From NCBI RefSeq assembly GCF_003205835.1, contig NZ_CP029773.1, positions 342,501 through 406,500 on the forward strand: 64,000 nt of DNA. The letters are read 5' to 3'. The notes under the pieces are model-generated. The model saw only the letters and a program-made list of their open reading frames with translations, did not search any database and was not told the DNA's origin. Position numbers and translations under genes: made by a program. The number at the start of each line of letters is the position of its first letter. Position 1 is the first letter of the stretch. The DNA comes from Stenotrophomonas maltophilia (GTDB taxonomy: Bacteria > Pseudomonadota > Gammaproteobacteria > Xanthomonadales > Xanthomonadaceae). Positions 35,331-43,877 of the stretch are shown here, piece by piece.

Positions 35331-37505
35331 GTGGCCTCCGATCGCATCGAATCCCTCATTGCCCAGATGACCGTCGAGGAAAAGGTCGGCCAGCTGGGTG
35401 TCTTCGCGGACATGGTCCGCCCGTTCGCCCCGGACGTGAACCCGGAAGCCAACGTGCGCAATGCCGACCAGGTGCTGCAGCAGGTGCGCGAGGGCAAGGT
35501 CGGTTCCCTGTTCAATGGCGTGGGCGCCGAGCTGGGCCGCCGGATCCAGCAGGTCGCCACCGAAGAAAGCCGCCTGGGCATCCCGGTGATCCTGGCCGCC
35601 GACGTCATCCACGGCATGCGCACCGTGTTCCCGATCCCGCTGGGCGAGGCCGCCAGTTTCGAGCCGGAGCTGGCCGAGCGCACCGCACGCGCCACCGCCA
35701 TCGAAGCCACCGCTGCCGGCCTGCACTGGACCTATGCGCCGGCGGTGGACATCGCCCGCGACCAGCGCTGGGGCCGTGGCGCCGAGGGTGCCGGTGAGGA
35801 CGTGGTGCTGGGCTGTGCGTTCGCCGCCGCCCGCGTGCGCGGCTTCCAGGGCAGCGACCTGCGCGCCGACGATTCGTTGCTGGCCACGCCGAAGCACTTC
35901 GCCGCCTACGGTGCGGTGATGGCCGGCATGGAATACAACATGGTGGACATCTCGCCGCAGACCCTGCGCGACGTGCACCTGCCGCCGTTCAAGGCCGCCT
36001 TCGACGCCGGCGCGATCACCGTGATGTCCTCGTTCAACGACATCAACGGCGTGCCGGCCAGCGCCAATGCCGAGCTGCTGACCGACATCCTGCGCGGTGA
36101 GTGGAAGTTCCCGGGCGTGGTGATCTCCGACTACACCGCCGACATGGAACTGGTCGCGCACGGCTATGCCGCCGATGACCGCGATGCTACCGCCAAGGCG
36201 TTCACCGCCGGTCTGGACCTGAGCATGCAGAGCGGTTTCTACGCCGAGCACCTGCCGGGCCTGGTCGAGAGCGGCGAGGTGCCGATGGCGGTGCTGGATG
36301 AAGGCGTGCGCCGCATCCTGTGGCTGAAGGAAACCATCGGCCTGTTCGACGACCCGTACCGTTCGCTGGACCCGGCGCGCGAAGCCGATACGTCGCACCT
36401 CGCCGCGCATGACGCACTGTCGCGCGATGCCGCGCGCCGTTCGATCGTGCTGCTGAACAACCGCGATAACGTGCTGCCGCTGCAGAAGCGCGGGCAGAAG
36501 ATCGCGCTGATCGGCCCGTTCGTGCAGGACCGCGAGAACATCGAAGGCTGCTGGACCCTGTTCGGCGACAAGCAGCGCTACGTGGACCTGGAAACCGGCG
36601 TGCGTGCCGCCATCGGCGACGAGGCGTTGCTGGAGATCGTGCCGGGCTGCGAACTGGAAACCGCGATTCCGGGCGGCACCGAAGCGGCCGTGGCCGCCGC
36701 GCTGCGCGCCGATGTGGTGGTGCTGGCGCTGGGCGAGCCGCAGCGCTACAGCGGTGAAGCGCAGTCGCGCGTGGAGATCACCCTGCCGCCGGCCCAGCAG
36801 GCGCTGGCCGAGGCGGTGGCGATGACCGGCAAGCCGCTGGTGGTGCTGCTGCGCAATGGCCGCGCGCTGGCGCTGCAGGGCGCGGTGCGCAATGCACAGG
36901 CGGTGGCGGTGACCTGGTACCTCGGCACGCAGACCGGCCATGCGGTGGCCGATGTGCTGTTCGGCGACTACAGCCCGTCCGGCCGCCTGCCGGTCAGCTT
37001 CCCGCAGGTGTCCGGCCAGCAGCCGTATTTCTACAACCACCCGCGCACCGGTCGCCCGGAACTGCCGACCATGTCGGAGTTCAAGGCCCGCTGGCGCGAG
37101 ATCCCGAACGAGCCGCTGTATCCGTTCGGGCATGGCATCGGCTACACCACCTTCGCCTACGGCGTGCCGCAGCTGAGTGTGGGCCAGCTCGGCTGGGACG
37201 ACAGCCTGACCATCACCACCACGCTGACCAACAGTGGCGACGTGGCCGGTGAAGAAGTGGTGCAGCTGTACATCCACGACCGCGTGGCCAGCCGCGTGCG
37301 TCCGGTGCGCGAACTGAAGGACTTCCGCAAGGTGGCACTGCAGCCGGGCGAGTCGGCCGAAGTGGTGTTCACCCTGACCCGCGAGCAGCTGGCGTTCACC
37401 GGCCGCGACGGCGTGCTGCGTGCCGAGCCGGGCCAGTTCGACCTGTGGGTCTGCGCCTCGTCGGCGGCAGGTGAAGCCGTGCAGTTCGAACTGCTGAAGG
37501 CCTGA
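35331..37505 (+). CDS. bglX: Glycoside hydrolase family 3 beta-glucosidase-type enzyme
   Basis: 724 residues. The GH3 N-terminal barrel has the substrate/acid motifs KHFAAYG (near 188) and the nucleophile in VVISDYTADM (Asp near 267). The C-terminal sandwich domain and a fibronectin-III-like domain (TLTNSGDVAGEEVVQLYIHD) follow. It hydrolyses beta-linked gluco-oligosaccharides. GTG start with AAGGA spaced 6 bases. Unlike E. coli BglX there is no signal peptide, so it is predicted to be cytoplasmic. The LacI-type operator suggests sugar control by a repressor encoded elsewhere. Confidence 0.93.
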   Translation: MASDRIESLIAQMTVEEKVGQLGVFADMVRPFAPDVNPEANVRNADQVLQQVREGKVGSLFNGVGAELGRRIQQVATEESRLGIPVILAADVIHGMRTVFPIPLGEAASFEPELAERTARATAIEATAAGLHWTYAPAVDIARDQRWGRGAEGAGEDVVLGCAFAAARVRGFQGSDLRADDSLLATPKHFAAYGAVMAGMEYNMVDISPQTLRDVHLPPFKAAFDAGAITVMSSFNDINGVPASANAELLTDILRGEWKFPGVVISDYTADMELVAHGYAADDRDATAKAFTAGLDLSMQSGFYAEHLPGLVESGEVPMAVLDEGVRRILWLKETIGLFDDPYRSLDPAREADTSHLAAHDALSRDAARRSIVLLNNRDNVLPLQKRGQKIALIGPFVQDRENIEGCWTLFGDKQRYVDLETGVRAAIGDEALLEIVPGCELETAIPGGTEAAVAAALRADVVVLALGEPQRYSGEAQSRVEITLPPAQQALAEAVAMTGKPLVVLLRNGRALALQGAVRNAQAVAVTWYLGTQTGHAVADVLFGDYSPSGRLPVSFPQVSGQQPYFYNHPRTGRPELPTMSEFKARWREIPNEPLYPFGHGIGYTTFAYGVPQLSVGQLGWDDSLTITTTLTNSGDVAGEEVVQLYIHDRVASRVRPVRELKDFRKVALQPGESAEVVFTLTREQLAFTGRDGVLRAEPGQFDLWVCASSAAGEAVQFELLKA

Positions 37506-37510
37506 TCGAG

Positions 37511-37577
37511 AAAAAGGGGACGGAGGGGATTAAGTCGTTAGTGGCACAAACGACTTAATCCCCTCCGTCCCCTTTTT
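37511..37577. repeat. 29-bp perfect inverted repeat
   Basis: Arms 37511-37539 and 37549-37577 are perfectly complementary around a 9-base loop. The left arm starts AAAAAGGGGACGGAGGGG and the right arm ends in CCCCTTTTT. It is placed right after the GH3 gene and can act as a terminator in either direction. Its length exceeds normal terminators, and it looks like a dispersed repeat. Confidence 0.92.
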
Positions 37578-37636
37578 TGTTGTCCTCACTGGCACGGCGC
37601 TACCATCGGTGTTCTTGAACCGATGGATGCCCGCGC

Positions 37637-38179
37637 ATGCGCACGATCGCTGTGTTGATTCCCGCCCTGTTGCTGGCGGCCTGTTCGCAGCCGGCGCCGC
37701 CGGCCGAGCCTGCGGTGGATGCACCGCCGCCGATGGAGGCCAGTGCTGCGGCGCCGCCCGCGGCTGAACCGGCGAAGGCTGCTGCTGAGCCGGCCGGCGC
37801 CGCACCGGCGGATGTGTCCGCGGAAGACGCGCGTGCACGCATCGAGACCCTGCTTGGTGATGCCGCGCAGTACGAGAAGGTGTTCAACGCGTTCAAGACC
37901 GCCGTGGTCGGCGGTGATCGTGCTGCGGTGGTGGAGGAACTGCGCTTTCCGTTGAACATCAGCGGCGGAAAGAAGATCACCGGCCCCGGTGAGTTCCAGC
38001 GCAACTACGAGAAGATCATCACCCCGGCGGTGGTCAAGGCGGTGTCCGGGCAGGACTTCGGCAAGGTGTTCGTCAACCAGCAGGGCGTGATGATCGGTGA
38101 CGGGCAGGTGTGGTTGAACGGGCAGTGCCTGGACCAGGCCTGTGCGCAGACCGAGGTGAAGGTCATCACCATCCAGTGA
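37637..38179 (+). CDS. Lipoprotein of unknown function
   Basis: 180 residues. Lipobox LLAAC at residues 12-16, then a Pro/Ala-rich tether (about 17-58), then a globular domain with helices and a beta C-terminus (VMIGDGQVWLNGQCLDQ) with two cysteines. The fold hints at NTF2-like or DUF-type domains, but no motif is decisive. TTGTTG, 18 bases, TACCAT upstream is a promoter candidate. It stands alone, flanked by hairpins. Confidence 0.82.
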   Translation: MRTIAVLIPALLLAACSQPAPPAEPAVDAPPPMEASAAAPPAAEPAKAAAEPAGAAPADVSAEDARARIETLLGDAAQYEKVFNAFKTAVVGGDRAAVVEELRFPLNISGGKKITGPGEFQRNYEKIITPAVVKAVSGQDFGKVFVNQQGVMIGDGQVWLNGQCLDQACAQTEVKVITIQ

Positions 38180-38185
38180 ACGCAG

Positions 38186-38207
38186 ACGGCCCCGCGTGCG
38201 GGGCCGT
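38186..38207 (+). terminator. Hairpin after the lipoprotein gene
   Basis: ACGGCCCCGC-GT-GCGGGGCCGT, 6 bases after the stop codon. There is no clean T tract, so termination efficiency is uncertain. Confidence 0.65.
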
Positions 38208-38218
38208 TGCGGGCAAAC

Positions 38219-38242
38219 GTGCCGGCCAGCGGCCGGCACTAT
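38219..38242 (-). repeat. SMAG-type repeat (inverted)
   Basis: GTGCCGGCC / GGCCGGCAC followed by TATC, a CTAC variant, just before the end of the sugar-dehydrogenase-like gene. Confidence 0.8.
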
Positions 38243-38249
38243 CGGGGCA

Positions 38250-39413
38250 TCAGGTCTTCGGCGTGAGCTTCAGCAGGCGCGCCTTGCTGCTATCTTCCAG
38301 CAGCCACAGCGCGCCATCCGGGCCCTGTTCCACTTCGCGGATGCGCTCGCCCATGTTGAAGCGCTCGGCTTCGCGCGCGCTGTCACCATCGAAGGCCACG
38401 CGCACCAGCGAGGTGGACGACAGGCCGCCGATGAAGCCGCTGCCCTTCCACTGCGGGAACAGGGTACCGCTGTAGATCACGAAGCCGGCCGGCGAAATCA
38501 CCGGCGTCCAGGTCACCTTCGGGGCGGCGAATTCCGGCCGGGTATCGTGATCGGGAATCGGGCGGCCGTCGTAGTGGTTGCCATTGGAGACGATCGGGTA
38601 GCCGTAGTTGGCGCCGCGCACGATCAGGTTCAGTTCGTCGCCGCCAGCCGGGCCCATCTCGTGCGCCCACAGCTTGCCGTTGGCATCGAAGGCCATGCCG
38701 AGGATGTTGCGGTGACCCAGCGACCACACCTGCGCGGCAACCCCGCCCTGCGAGGCGAACGGGTTGTCGGCGGGCAGGCTGCCATCGTCGTTGAGGCGGA
38801 TGATCTTGCCGAGGTTGCTGCCCATGTCCTGCGCCGGATCGAACTTCTGGCGCTCGCTGGAGCTGATCCACAGCTTGCCGTCCGGACCGAAGGCGAGGCG
38901 ATGGCCGTAATGGCCCTCACCGCTGACCTTGGGGCTTTGCCGCCAGATCACCTTCAGGTCCTTCAGCTGGCCGGCACCATTGGCGTCCAGCGCCAGCGTG
39001 GCCCGGGCGACGGCGGCACCACGGGTATCCAGCGTGCCTTCCTCGGCGTAGCTGAGGTAGATCACGTGGTTGCGGGCGAACTGCGGATGCAGGATCACAT
39101 CGCCGAAACCACCCTGGCCACCGTAGGCGACCTTCGGAACGCCAGTGATCTCGTGCTTCTGGCCGCTGGCCAGGTCCAGGTGCTGCAGCTTTCCACGCTT
39201 CTCGGTAACCAGCAGGCTGCCGTCGGGCAGGAAGGTCATCGCCCACGGTTGGTCGAAACGGCTGACTTCGGTGGCGGTGAACGGACGTTGGTCGGCGGCG
39301 GTGGCCGGAGCGGCCTTGGCGGCCGGTGTCGTCTCCGGACCGGCAGCATTGCAGGCGGAGGTGGCGAGGATCGGCACCAGGCCGAGGGCGAGCAGCAGGG
39401 GCGTGCGGGTCAT
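38250..39413 (-). CDS. PQQ-dependent sugar dehydrogenase-like lipoprotein (YliI type)
   Basis: 387 residues: lipoprotein signal ending ATSAC, Ala-rich linker, then a six-bladed propeller. Motifs include PWAMTFLPDGSLLVTEKRG, GHYGHRLAFGPDGKLW, LGHRNILGMAFD and HEMGPAGGDELN, as in the glucose/sorbosone dehydrogenase family (E. coli YliI/Asd). It oxidises aldose sugars with PQQ and Ca2+ in the envelope. Whether the host makes PQQ cannot be told from this window. Confidence 0.9.
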   Translation of the reverse strand: MTRTPLLLALGLVPILATSACNAAGPETTPAAKAAPATAADQRPFTATEVSRFDQPWAMTFLPDGSLLVTEKRGKLQHLDLASGQKHEITGVPKVAYGGQGGFGDVILHPQFARNHVIYLSYAEEGTLDTRGAAVARATLALDANGAGQLKDLKVIWRQSPKVSGEGHYGHRLAFGPDGKLWISSSERQKFDPAQDMGSNLGKIIRLNDDGSLPADNPFASQGGVAAQVWSLGHRNILGMAFDANGKLWAHEMGPAGGDELNLIVRGANYGYPIVSNGNHYDGRPIPDHDTRPEFAAPKVTWTPVISPAGFVIYSGTLFPQWKGSGFIGGLSSTSLVRVAFDGDSAREAERFNMGERIREVEQGPDGALWLLEDSSKARLLKLTPKT

Positions 39414-39581
39414 GGGTATCTCCAGTGCGGGGATGCGGATGGCCGGGCTGTCCCTTGTATACCACTGCAGCGGTGACCGTCGTGGCCCGAAGGTCCTGCG
39501 CCCCCTGTGCGGCGGCCGTGGGATCGTCTAGGGTGGGCACGCCCGGGCAAAGCGTGCCCGCCTGCCTGCCAAGGACCTGCA

Positions 39582-40037
39582 ATGAACACTGCCATGCCCC
39601 ACAAGCCGTCCACCGCCTTCATCGCCGCCTCGTGGGTGGCCCTGCTGCTGGGTGCGGCGGCCTACCTGATCGGCCTGTTCAATGCCGCCACGATGGCGCT
39701 CAACGAGAAGGGCTACTACCTGACCCTGCTGCTGTTCGGCCTGTTCGCGGCGGTGTCGCTGCAGAAGAGCGTGCGTGACCGCGTCGAGGGCATTCCGGTG
39801 AGCGCGCTGTATTACGCACTGTGCTGGTTCGCGCTGCTGTCGGCGCTGATGCTGCTGCTGGTTGGGCTGTGGAATGCCACCCTGGCGTCGAGCGAGAAGG
39901 GCTTCTACGGCATGGCGTACGCGCTGTCGCTGTTCGGTGCGGTGGCGGTGCAGAAGAACACCCGCGACCTGATCGCCGCCGGCGGCGGTGAAAGCAAGCG
40001 CAGCGCGACCGTGCCGCCGCTGCCGGAGCAGGAGTGA
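39582..40037 (+). CDS. YiaA/YiaB-family inner-membrane protein
   Basis: 151 residues with four membrane helices arranged as two similar halves, each containing a [18 protein letters not shown] segment followed by EKGYYL/EKGFYG. This is the YiaAB two-helix domain in duplicate. AAGGA lies 7 bases before ATG 39582. Function unknown. Confidence 0.88.
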   Translation: MNTAMPHKPSTAFIAASWVALLLGAAAYLIGLFNAATMALNEKGYYLTLLLFGLFAAVSLQKSVRDRVEGIPVSALYYALCWFALLSALMLLLVGLWNATLASSEKGFYGMAYALSLFGAVAVQKNTRDLIAAGGGESKRSATVPPLPEQE

Positions 40038-40047
40038 TCGATCCGGT

Positions 40048-40128
40048 GTAGAGCCGAGCCATGCTCGGCTCAGTCGAGCATGGCTCGACTCTACAGACGA
40101 GGTGCGAGAGCCGAGCGTAGGCTCGGCT
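40048..40128. repeat. Three SMAG-type palindromes
   Basis: 40048-40071 (forward, GCCGAGC stem), 40072-40094 (inverted, GTCGAGC stem) and 40109-40128 (GCCGAGC stem without clear GTAG). The first two form a facing pair with different stems. Confidence 0.82.
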
Positions 40129-40143
40129 CAACAGGGGCTTGCG

Positions 40144-40467
40144 CTACCGCGTTAGACGCGGATCCGCCCGCTGCGCTTCCTCCCAGCCACGACGCGCCGC
40201 ATTGCGTGCCTGCGCCCAGTCCAGGCGGCTGCGGCCGCGTTCGCTGGCCCAGCGTGATTCCAGTTCGCGTTCCACTTCCTCGTAGGCGCGGATCATGTCC
40301 TGCGCACGTGCGGCGTGGCCGATGCGGTAGGCCGGCTCATAGTCCTCGAAGAACAGCTGGTCGTCGTAGTACGGCTCGGCCGTGTAGCGTTCGCGCCAGT
40401 AGTTGCTGACCGCATCGCGCGGTGTGCTGTCGTCCGGTACGCGGCCGGGAATCTGGTACTCGGTCAT
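40144..40467 (-). CDS. Conserved-looking hypothetical protein, soluble
   Basis: 107 residues, no signal or membrane segment, highly charged and rich in Tyr, Arg and Glu. The central FFEDYEPAYRIG motif resembles short bacterial stress-associated proteins that carry DYxPAYxxG, but I cannot name the family. The C-terminal half is predicted helical. Single gene between SMAG repeats. Confidence 0.75.
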   Translation of the reverse strand: MTEYQIPGRVPDDSTPRDAVSNYWRERYTAEPYYDDQLFFEDYEPAYRIGHAARAQDMIRAYEEVERELESRWASERGRSRLDWAQARNAARRGWEEAQRADPRLTR

Positions 40468-40551
40468 GGAAGGCTCCGTTGTGGACGAAGCCTGATCGTG
40501 CCCGCGTGGCGGTTAACCGCCCGGTCTGGCAGCGTGATCACCAGGTCAATC

Positions 40552-40575
40552 CGCCGGGCATGGCCCGGCGCTATC
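40552..40575 (-). repeat. SMAG-type repeat (inverted), GCCGGGC stem
   Basis: CCGCCGGGCATGGCCCGGCG followed by CTATC, next to the permease stop codon. Confidence 0.75.
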
Positions 40576-40577
40576 GA

Positions 40578-41879
40578 TCACCCGGCGTCGGCATCCTTGC
40601 GCGGCAGCTTGTAGATCACCGCGCCGATGGCAAACGCCACCAGTGCGGCGGCGATGTTCTGCCAGCTGGCACTGGCGAACAGCGCAACGCACAGCAGCAG
40701 CGCCAGCACCGGAATCAGCGGGCCACCGGGCAGCTTCAATGCACCGGGGCGGTCGGCGTAGCGCTTGGCCAGCACCAGTACTGCAGCGGCAGTACCGATG
40801 TAGGCGAACAGGCGCGTGGTCATCGACAGCAGCGCCAGCTGCACGAACGAACCGGACAGGGCCAGGCCGAGTGCGATCAGGCCCTGACACAGGATCGACG
40901 CGGCCGGCGTGTGGAAGCGCGGATGCACCTGCGCCAGGATCTTCGGCCCGTAGCCATCGCGGGCCAGCGCGAACAGGAAGCGCGGGCCCATCATCATCGT
41001 GTTGCTGTTGGTGCCGAGGATGGAGATGGTCGCGCCGATGGTCAGGATCAGCGCCAGTGCCTCGCCACCGAAGCCGGCGGCGGCATCGGCCAGCGGTGTG
41101 GCCGAGCTGGCCAGGCCGGCCAGCGTGCCCTGCGCCACCACCTGCACTGCGCCGTAGATGACGGTGACGGTGATGATCATGGTGATCAGGGCGAATGGAA
41201 TATCGCGGCGCGGATTGCGGTACTCGCCCGCGGCGGCCGGAATGTTCTCGAAACCCGCATACGCATACAGCAGCAGCAATGCGGCTTCGCCCATGCGCTG
41301 CAGGTCATGCGGGTCCGGGCGCTGGCCGGAGAAGGCCAGCTGCGGATCGATGTAGAACGCACCGATGGCCACGAACAGCAGCAGCGGCAGCATCTTGCCG
41401 ATCACCAGCACCACGCCGGTACGCGCGGCCGAGCGTACGCCGATGATGTTGACGCCGGTCAGGAAGCCCAGCGACACCACGATCACCGCGATGCGGCCCA
41501 TGCCGGCGCCGGCCCACGGCCAGAAGCGCGCTACGGCATCGGCCAGCGCGTTGCTCAATGCGGCCGCCGAGCTGATGCGGGTCAGCCAGATCATCCAGCC
41601 GATCTCGAAACCGGCGAAGCGGCCGAAGGCTTCGCGGGCATACAGGTAGCTGCCTCCGGGTTCATCGAAGTAACTGGCGGCCTGCGCGTAGCAGAGCACC
41701 AGCAGCGCGACGACGATGCCGGCGGCGACCACGCCCCACAGGCTGAAGGGACCGAGCAGGGCGACGGTGGCGGCCGGCAGCAGGTAGATGCCGCTGCCGA
41801 TCACATCGTTGATCGACAGGCCGACGATCTGCCAGCGGCTGACCGCGCGCTGCAGCTGCGGTTCGTGCTGCGCGCTCAA
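40578..41879 (-). CDS. APC-superfamily amino acid permease
   Basis: 433 residues with twelve membrane helices. The first helix has SINDVIGSGIYLLPAA, the APC substrate-site GSGI motif; the GGSYLYAREAFG segment is also typical. It imports an amino acid or small peptide-derived compound. The TTG at 41879 is chosen as start because its TTGA overlaps the TGA stop of the upstream YkuD gene and GGAGA lies 7 bases before it. An ATG at 41912 would overlap that gene by 37 bases. Last gene of the minus-strand block starting at the RpiR regulator. The substrate could be a stem-peptide amino acid. Confidence 0.9.
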   Translation of the reverse strand: MSAQHEPQLQRAVSRWQIVGLSINDVIGSGIYLLPAATVALLGPFSLWGVVAAGIVVALLVLCYAQAASYFDEPGGSYLYAREAFGRFAGFEIGWMIWLTRISSAAALSNALADAVARFWPWAGAGMGRIAVIVVSLGFLTGVNIIGVRSAARTGVVLVIGKMLPLLLFVAIGAFYIDPQLAFSGQRPDPHDLQRMGEAALLLLYAYAGFENIPAAAGEYRNPRRDIPFALITMIITVTVIYGAVQVVAQGTLAGLASSATPLADAAAGFGGEALALILTIGATISILGTNSNTMMMGPRFLFALARDGYGPKILAQVHPRFHTPAASILCQGLIALGLALSGSFVQLALLSMTTRLFAYIGTAAAVLVLAKRYADRPGALKLPGGPLIPVLALLLCVALFASASWQNIAAALVAFAIGAVIYKLPRKDADAG

Positions 41880-42637
41880 CGGGCGTCTCCGCGCAGTGCG
41901 GGCAGCTGCCATTGCGCCTGCAGGCGCTTGTACTCGGTGCGTGGCAGCAGCACGAAGCGCGGCGTATCCTGCGGCCGCAGCCAGTCCAGCAGGGCCTGCA
42001 TGCGCGCCTGCGGCATGGCGGTGCAGCCGGCGGTGGCCTCACCCGGCTGGCGCCACAGATGGGCGAAGATGCAGCTGCCCTTGCCGGGCTGGTTGCCTGG
42101 GTTGTGGGCAATCACGAAGCCCTGTTGATAGCGCACGTCGCCCTTGTTGTGCAGGTCCAGCCGCATCGGCTCGGTGGAGCCCTTGACCGCTGCACTGCCG
42201 ACCTTCTTTTCATCCACGATGCGGTTGTAGAACGGCGAGCCGGGCACATCCATGCAGTAGCTGCTGTCCAGCATCGGCTGGTAGGGCATGGCGGTGCCGG
42301 GGCGTGTAACGGCATAGCCGAACGCGCTGCCCAGCGCGAACACGCCGGCCGGGCTGCGGCCATCGCCTTCCTGTTTCTGCGGGCCGTCGGTCTGCGCCGG
42401 ATGCAGGCCCAGGCCCCAGGCGCTGCCGGTACGGCCGAGCGCCACCGGGAACGCCTGCCCATGTGCATGCCAGCCCTTGCCATCACGCACATAGGCCTGC
42501 AGTTGTCCCTCGGTGCTGTCCCAGCTTTCGCTGGTGACCACGATCAGCTGGCGCGCGCCATCCAGCGGCGAGGCGTGGGCGGACATCGCTGCAGCAAGCA
42601 GCACGGCAGTGGTGGCAAGGCGGACCAGCGATTTCAT
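41876..42637 (-). CDS. YkuD/L,D-transpeptidase-family enzyme, secreted
   Basis: 253 residues with a signal peptide (MSAHA). The catalytic region reads CIFAHLWRQPGEATAGCTAM with the active cysteine near 204, the HxnSxGC pattern in a form typical of YafK/ErfK-like members. Such enzymes cut or exchange bonds at the meso-diaminopimelate of peptidoglycan. It is encoded between an RpiR-type regulator and a permease with tight spacing (15 bases before, overlap after), so all three probably form one operon. Confidence 0.88.
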   Translation of the reverse strand: MKSLVRLATTAVLLAAAMSAHASPLDGARQLIVVTSESWDSTEGQLQAYVRDGKGWHAHGQAFPVALGRTGSAWGLGLHPAQTDGPQKQEGDGRSPAGVFALGSAFGYAVTRPGTAMPYQPMLDSSYCMDVPGSPFYNRIVDEKKVGSAAVKGSTEPMRLDLHNKGDVRYQQGFVIAHNPGNQPGKGSCIFAHLWRQPGEATAGCTAMPQARMQALLDWLRPQDTPRFVLLPRTEYKRLQAQWQLPALRGDAR

Positions 42638-42652
42638 CAACGTGCGCTCCGG

Positions 42653-43501
42653 TCAGGAATCCAGCAGGTGGTCGATCCGCTCCAGGTTCACCGCGAGCTG
42701 CTGCTGGCGATCCGGATTGGCGTGGCAGAGCAGCACGAACAGGAAATCGAGCAGCGCGTGCATGGCGCTACGGTACAGCAGCTGCGCGACCTGCGGCGTG
42801 CGGTCGTGCGCACACACCACCAGTGTTGCATCAGCATGCGCGCGCAGCGGGTTGGCGGTGTGGCGGGTGATGGAAATCACCTTGCCACCCATGTCCTGGA
42901 ACTGCCGCGACAACTGTGAAAGCTGCGGCAGGTTGCCGAATTCGGAGAACACCAGCAGCGCATCGCCGGGACGTGCGGCCGACAGGTTGGCCAGCATCAG
43001 GATCGGGTCGGTATGCGGCACCACCAGCAGGCCGAGCAGCGACAGCCGCATGGCGAACTCGCGGGCGAACAGGCCGTCGTCACCCAGGCCGTACACGAAC
43101 AGCTTCGGCGCGCCGTCGAGCAGCTGCACGATGCGCTCGATTTCCCCGCGCGGGTTGGCCTGTCGGGTTTCTTCTTCGGCTTGTGCCTTGCTGCGGCGCA
43201 GGGCCTCGCCCAGGCGCAAGTAGTCATCGCCGCTGTAGGGTTCGCTGGGCGCCTGCTGCGGGTCGGCACCGGCGCGGGCGACGTCCTGGCCGATGGAGTA
43301 CTTCAGGTCCGGGTAGCCCTTGAAGCCTAGCTTCTGGCTGAATTTCACCACGCTGGACTGGCTGATGCCCAGCGCGCTGGCCAGCTGCTGGGACGAGTAG
43401 TCGCGCAGCAGGTGGGCGTTGTCGAGGATGAAGTCGGCGATGCGGCGCTCGATGGCCGACATCTGCCCGCGCTCGGAACGGATCTTCAGCAGGGGCGGCA
43501 T
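42653..43501 (-). CDS. RpiR/MurR-family transcriptional regulator
   Basis: 282 residues. N-terminal helix-turn-helix (DYSSQQLASALGISQSSVVKFSQKLGFKGYPDLK, about residues 36-70) and C-terminal SIS sugar-phosphate-binding domain (FVYGLGDDGL, DALLVFSEFG, VISITRHTANPL). The family includes MurR, which controls MurNAc catabolism in E. coli. ATG 43501 fits the usual family length; the longer frame upstream is repeat DNA. The likely target is the divergent palindrome-bearing region at 46.4 kb and possibly its own promoter. Confidence 0.9.
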   Translation of the reverse strand: MPPLLKIRSERGQMSAIERRIADFILDNAHLLRDYSSQQLASALGISQSSVVKFSQKLGFKGYPDLKYSIGQDVARAGADPQQAPSEPYSGDDYLRLGEALRRSKAQAEEETRQANPRGEIERIVQLLDGAPKLFVYGLGDDGLFAREFAMRLSLLGLLVVPHTDPILMLANLSAARPGDALLVFSEFGNLPQLSQLSRQFQDMGGKVISITRHTANPLRAHADATLVVCAHDRTPQVAQLLYRSAMHALLDFLFVLLCHANPDRQQQLAVNLERIDHLLDS

Positions 43502-43783
43502 GCGGGGTGTCCGGGTGTCTGCAAAGGCGCTGCGGTTGGCAGCGTAGAGCGTGTCATGGGAAGGGTCGGGCGGGTGCCAGCAGCGAAGAGGATATGGAGT
43601 GCGGTTGTTGCCTTTGACGTTGAGTCCGCCTTCAAGCGAGCCGAGCACCGCAGGTCCGGCGAGGGCGAAGAGGCGCGGGTGTCTGAGCGCAGCGAGTTCC
43701 GCGCCGTCCCTCGACGGGCCGAGGAGCGCAGGGCACCGACGTGCGCAGCACGTCGGCTCGCGGCCGGCGGAGCGTTTCTTTTG

Positions 43784-43815
43784 GTTACTTTTCTTTCCGC
43801 AGAAAGAAAAGTAAC
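43784..43815. repeat. 14-bp perfect inverted repeat
   Basis: GTTACTTTTCTTTC-CGCA-GAAAGAAAAGTAAC. AT-rich, in contrast to the SMAG palindromes. The TTTTGGTTACTTTTCTTT core recurs in intergenic regions of many proteobacteria, as far as I recall. Confidence 0.88.
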
Positions 43816-43847
43816 GCCCGACCAGGCATCAGGTAAGGACGGCCCTT

Positions 43848-43871
43848 GTAGAGTCGAGCCATGCTCGACTG
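43848..43871 (+). repeat. SMAG-type repeat
   Basis: GTAGAGTCGAGC-CAT-GCTCGACTG, 6 bases from the epimerase stop codon. Confidence 0.85.
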
Positions 43872-43877
43872 CGCGGG

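Larger units (their letters stand above)
43502..43877. other. Gene-free interval with dispersed-repeat module
   Basis: 376 bases between the epimerase and regulator genes with no credible gene. The part from about 43620 to 43830 looks like a dispersed non-coding module: alternating GAGCGCAGCGAG-type short dyads, an ACGTGCGCAGCACGT palindrome (about 43739-43753), then a 14-bp stem. An open frame read through it on the minus strand (…RRAAHVGALRSSARRG…) is an artefact seen with such modules. The RpiR promoter must lie within 43502-43620. Confidence 0.6.
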
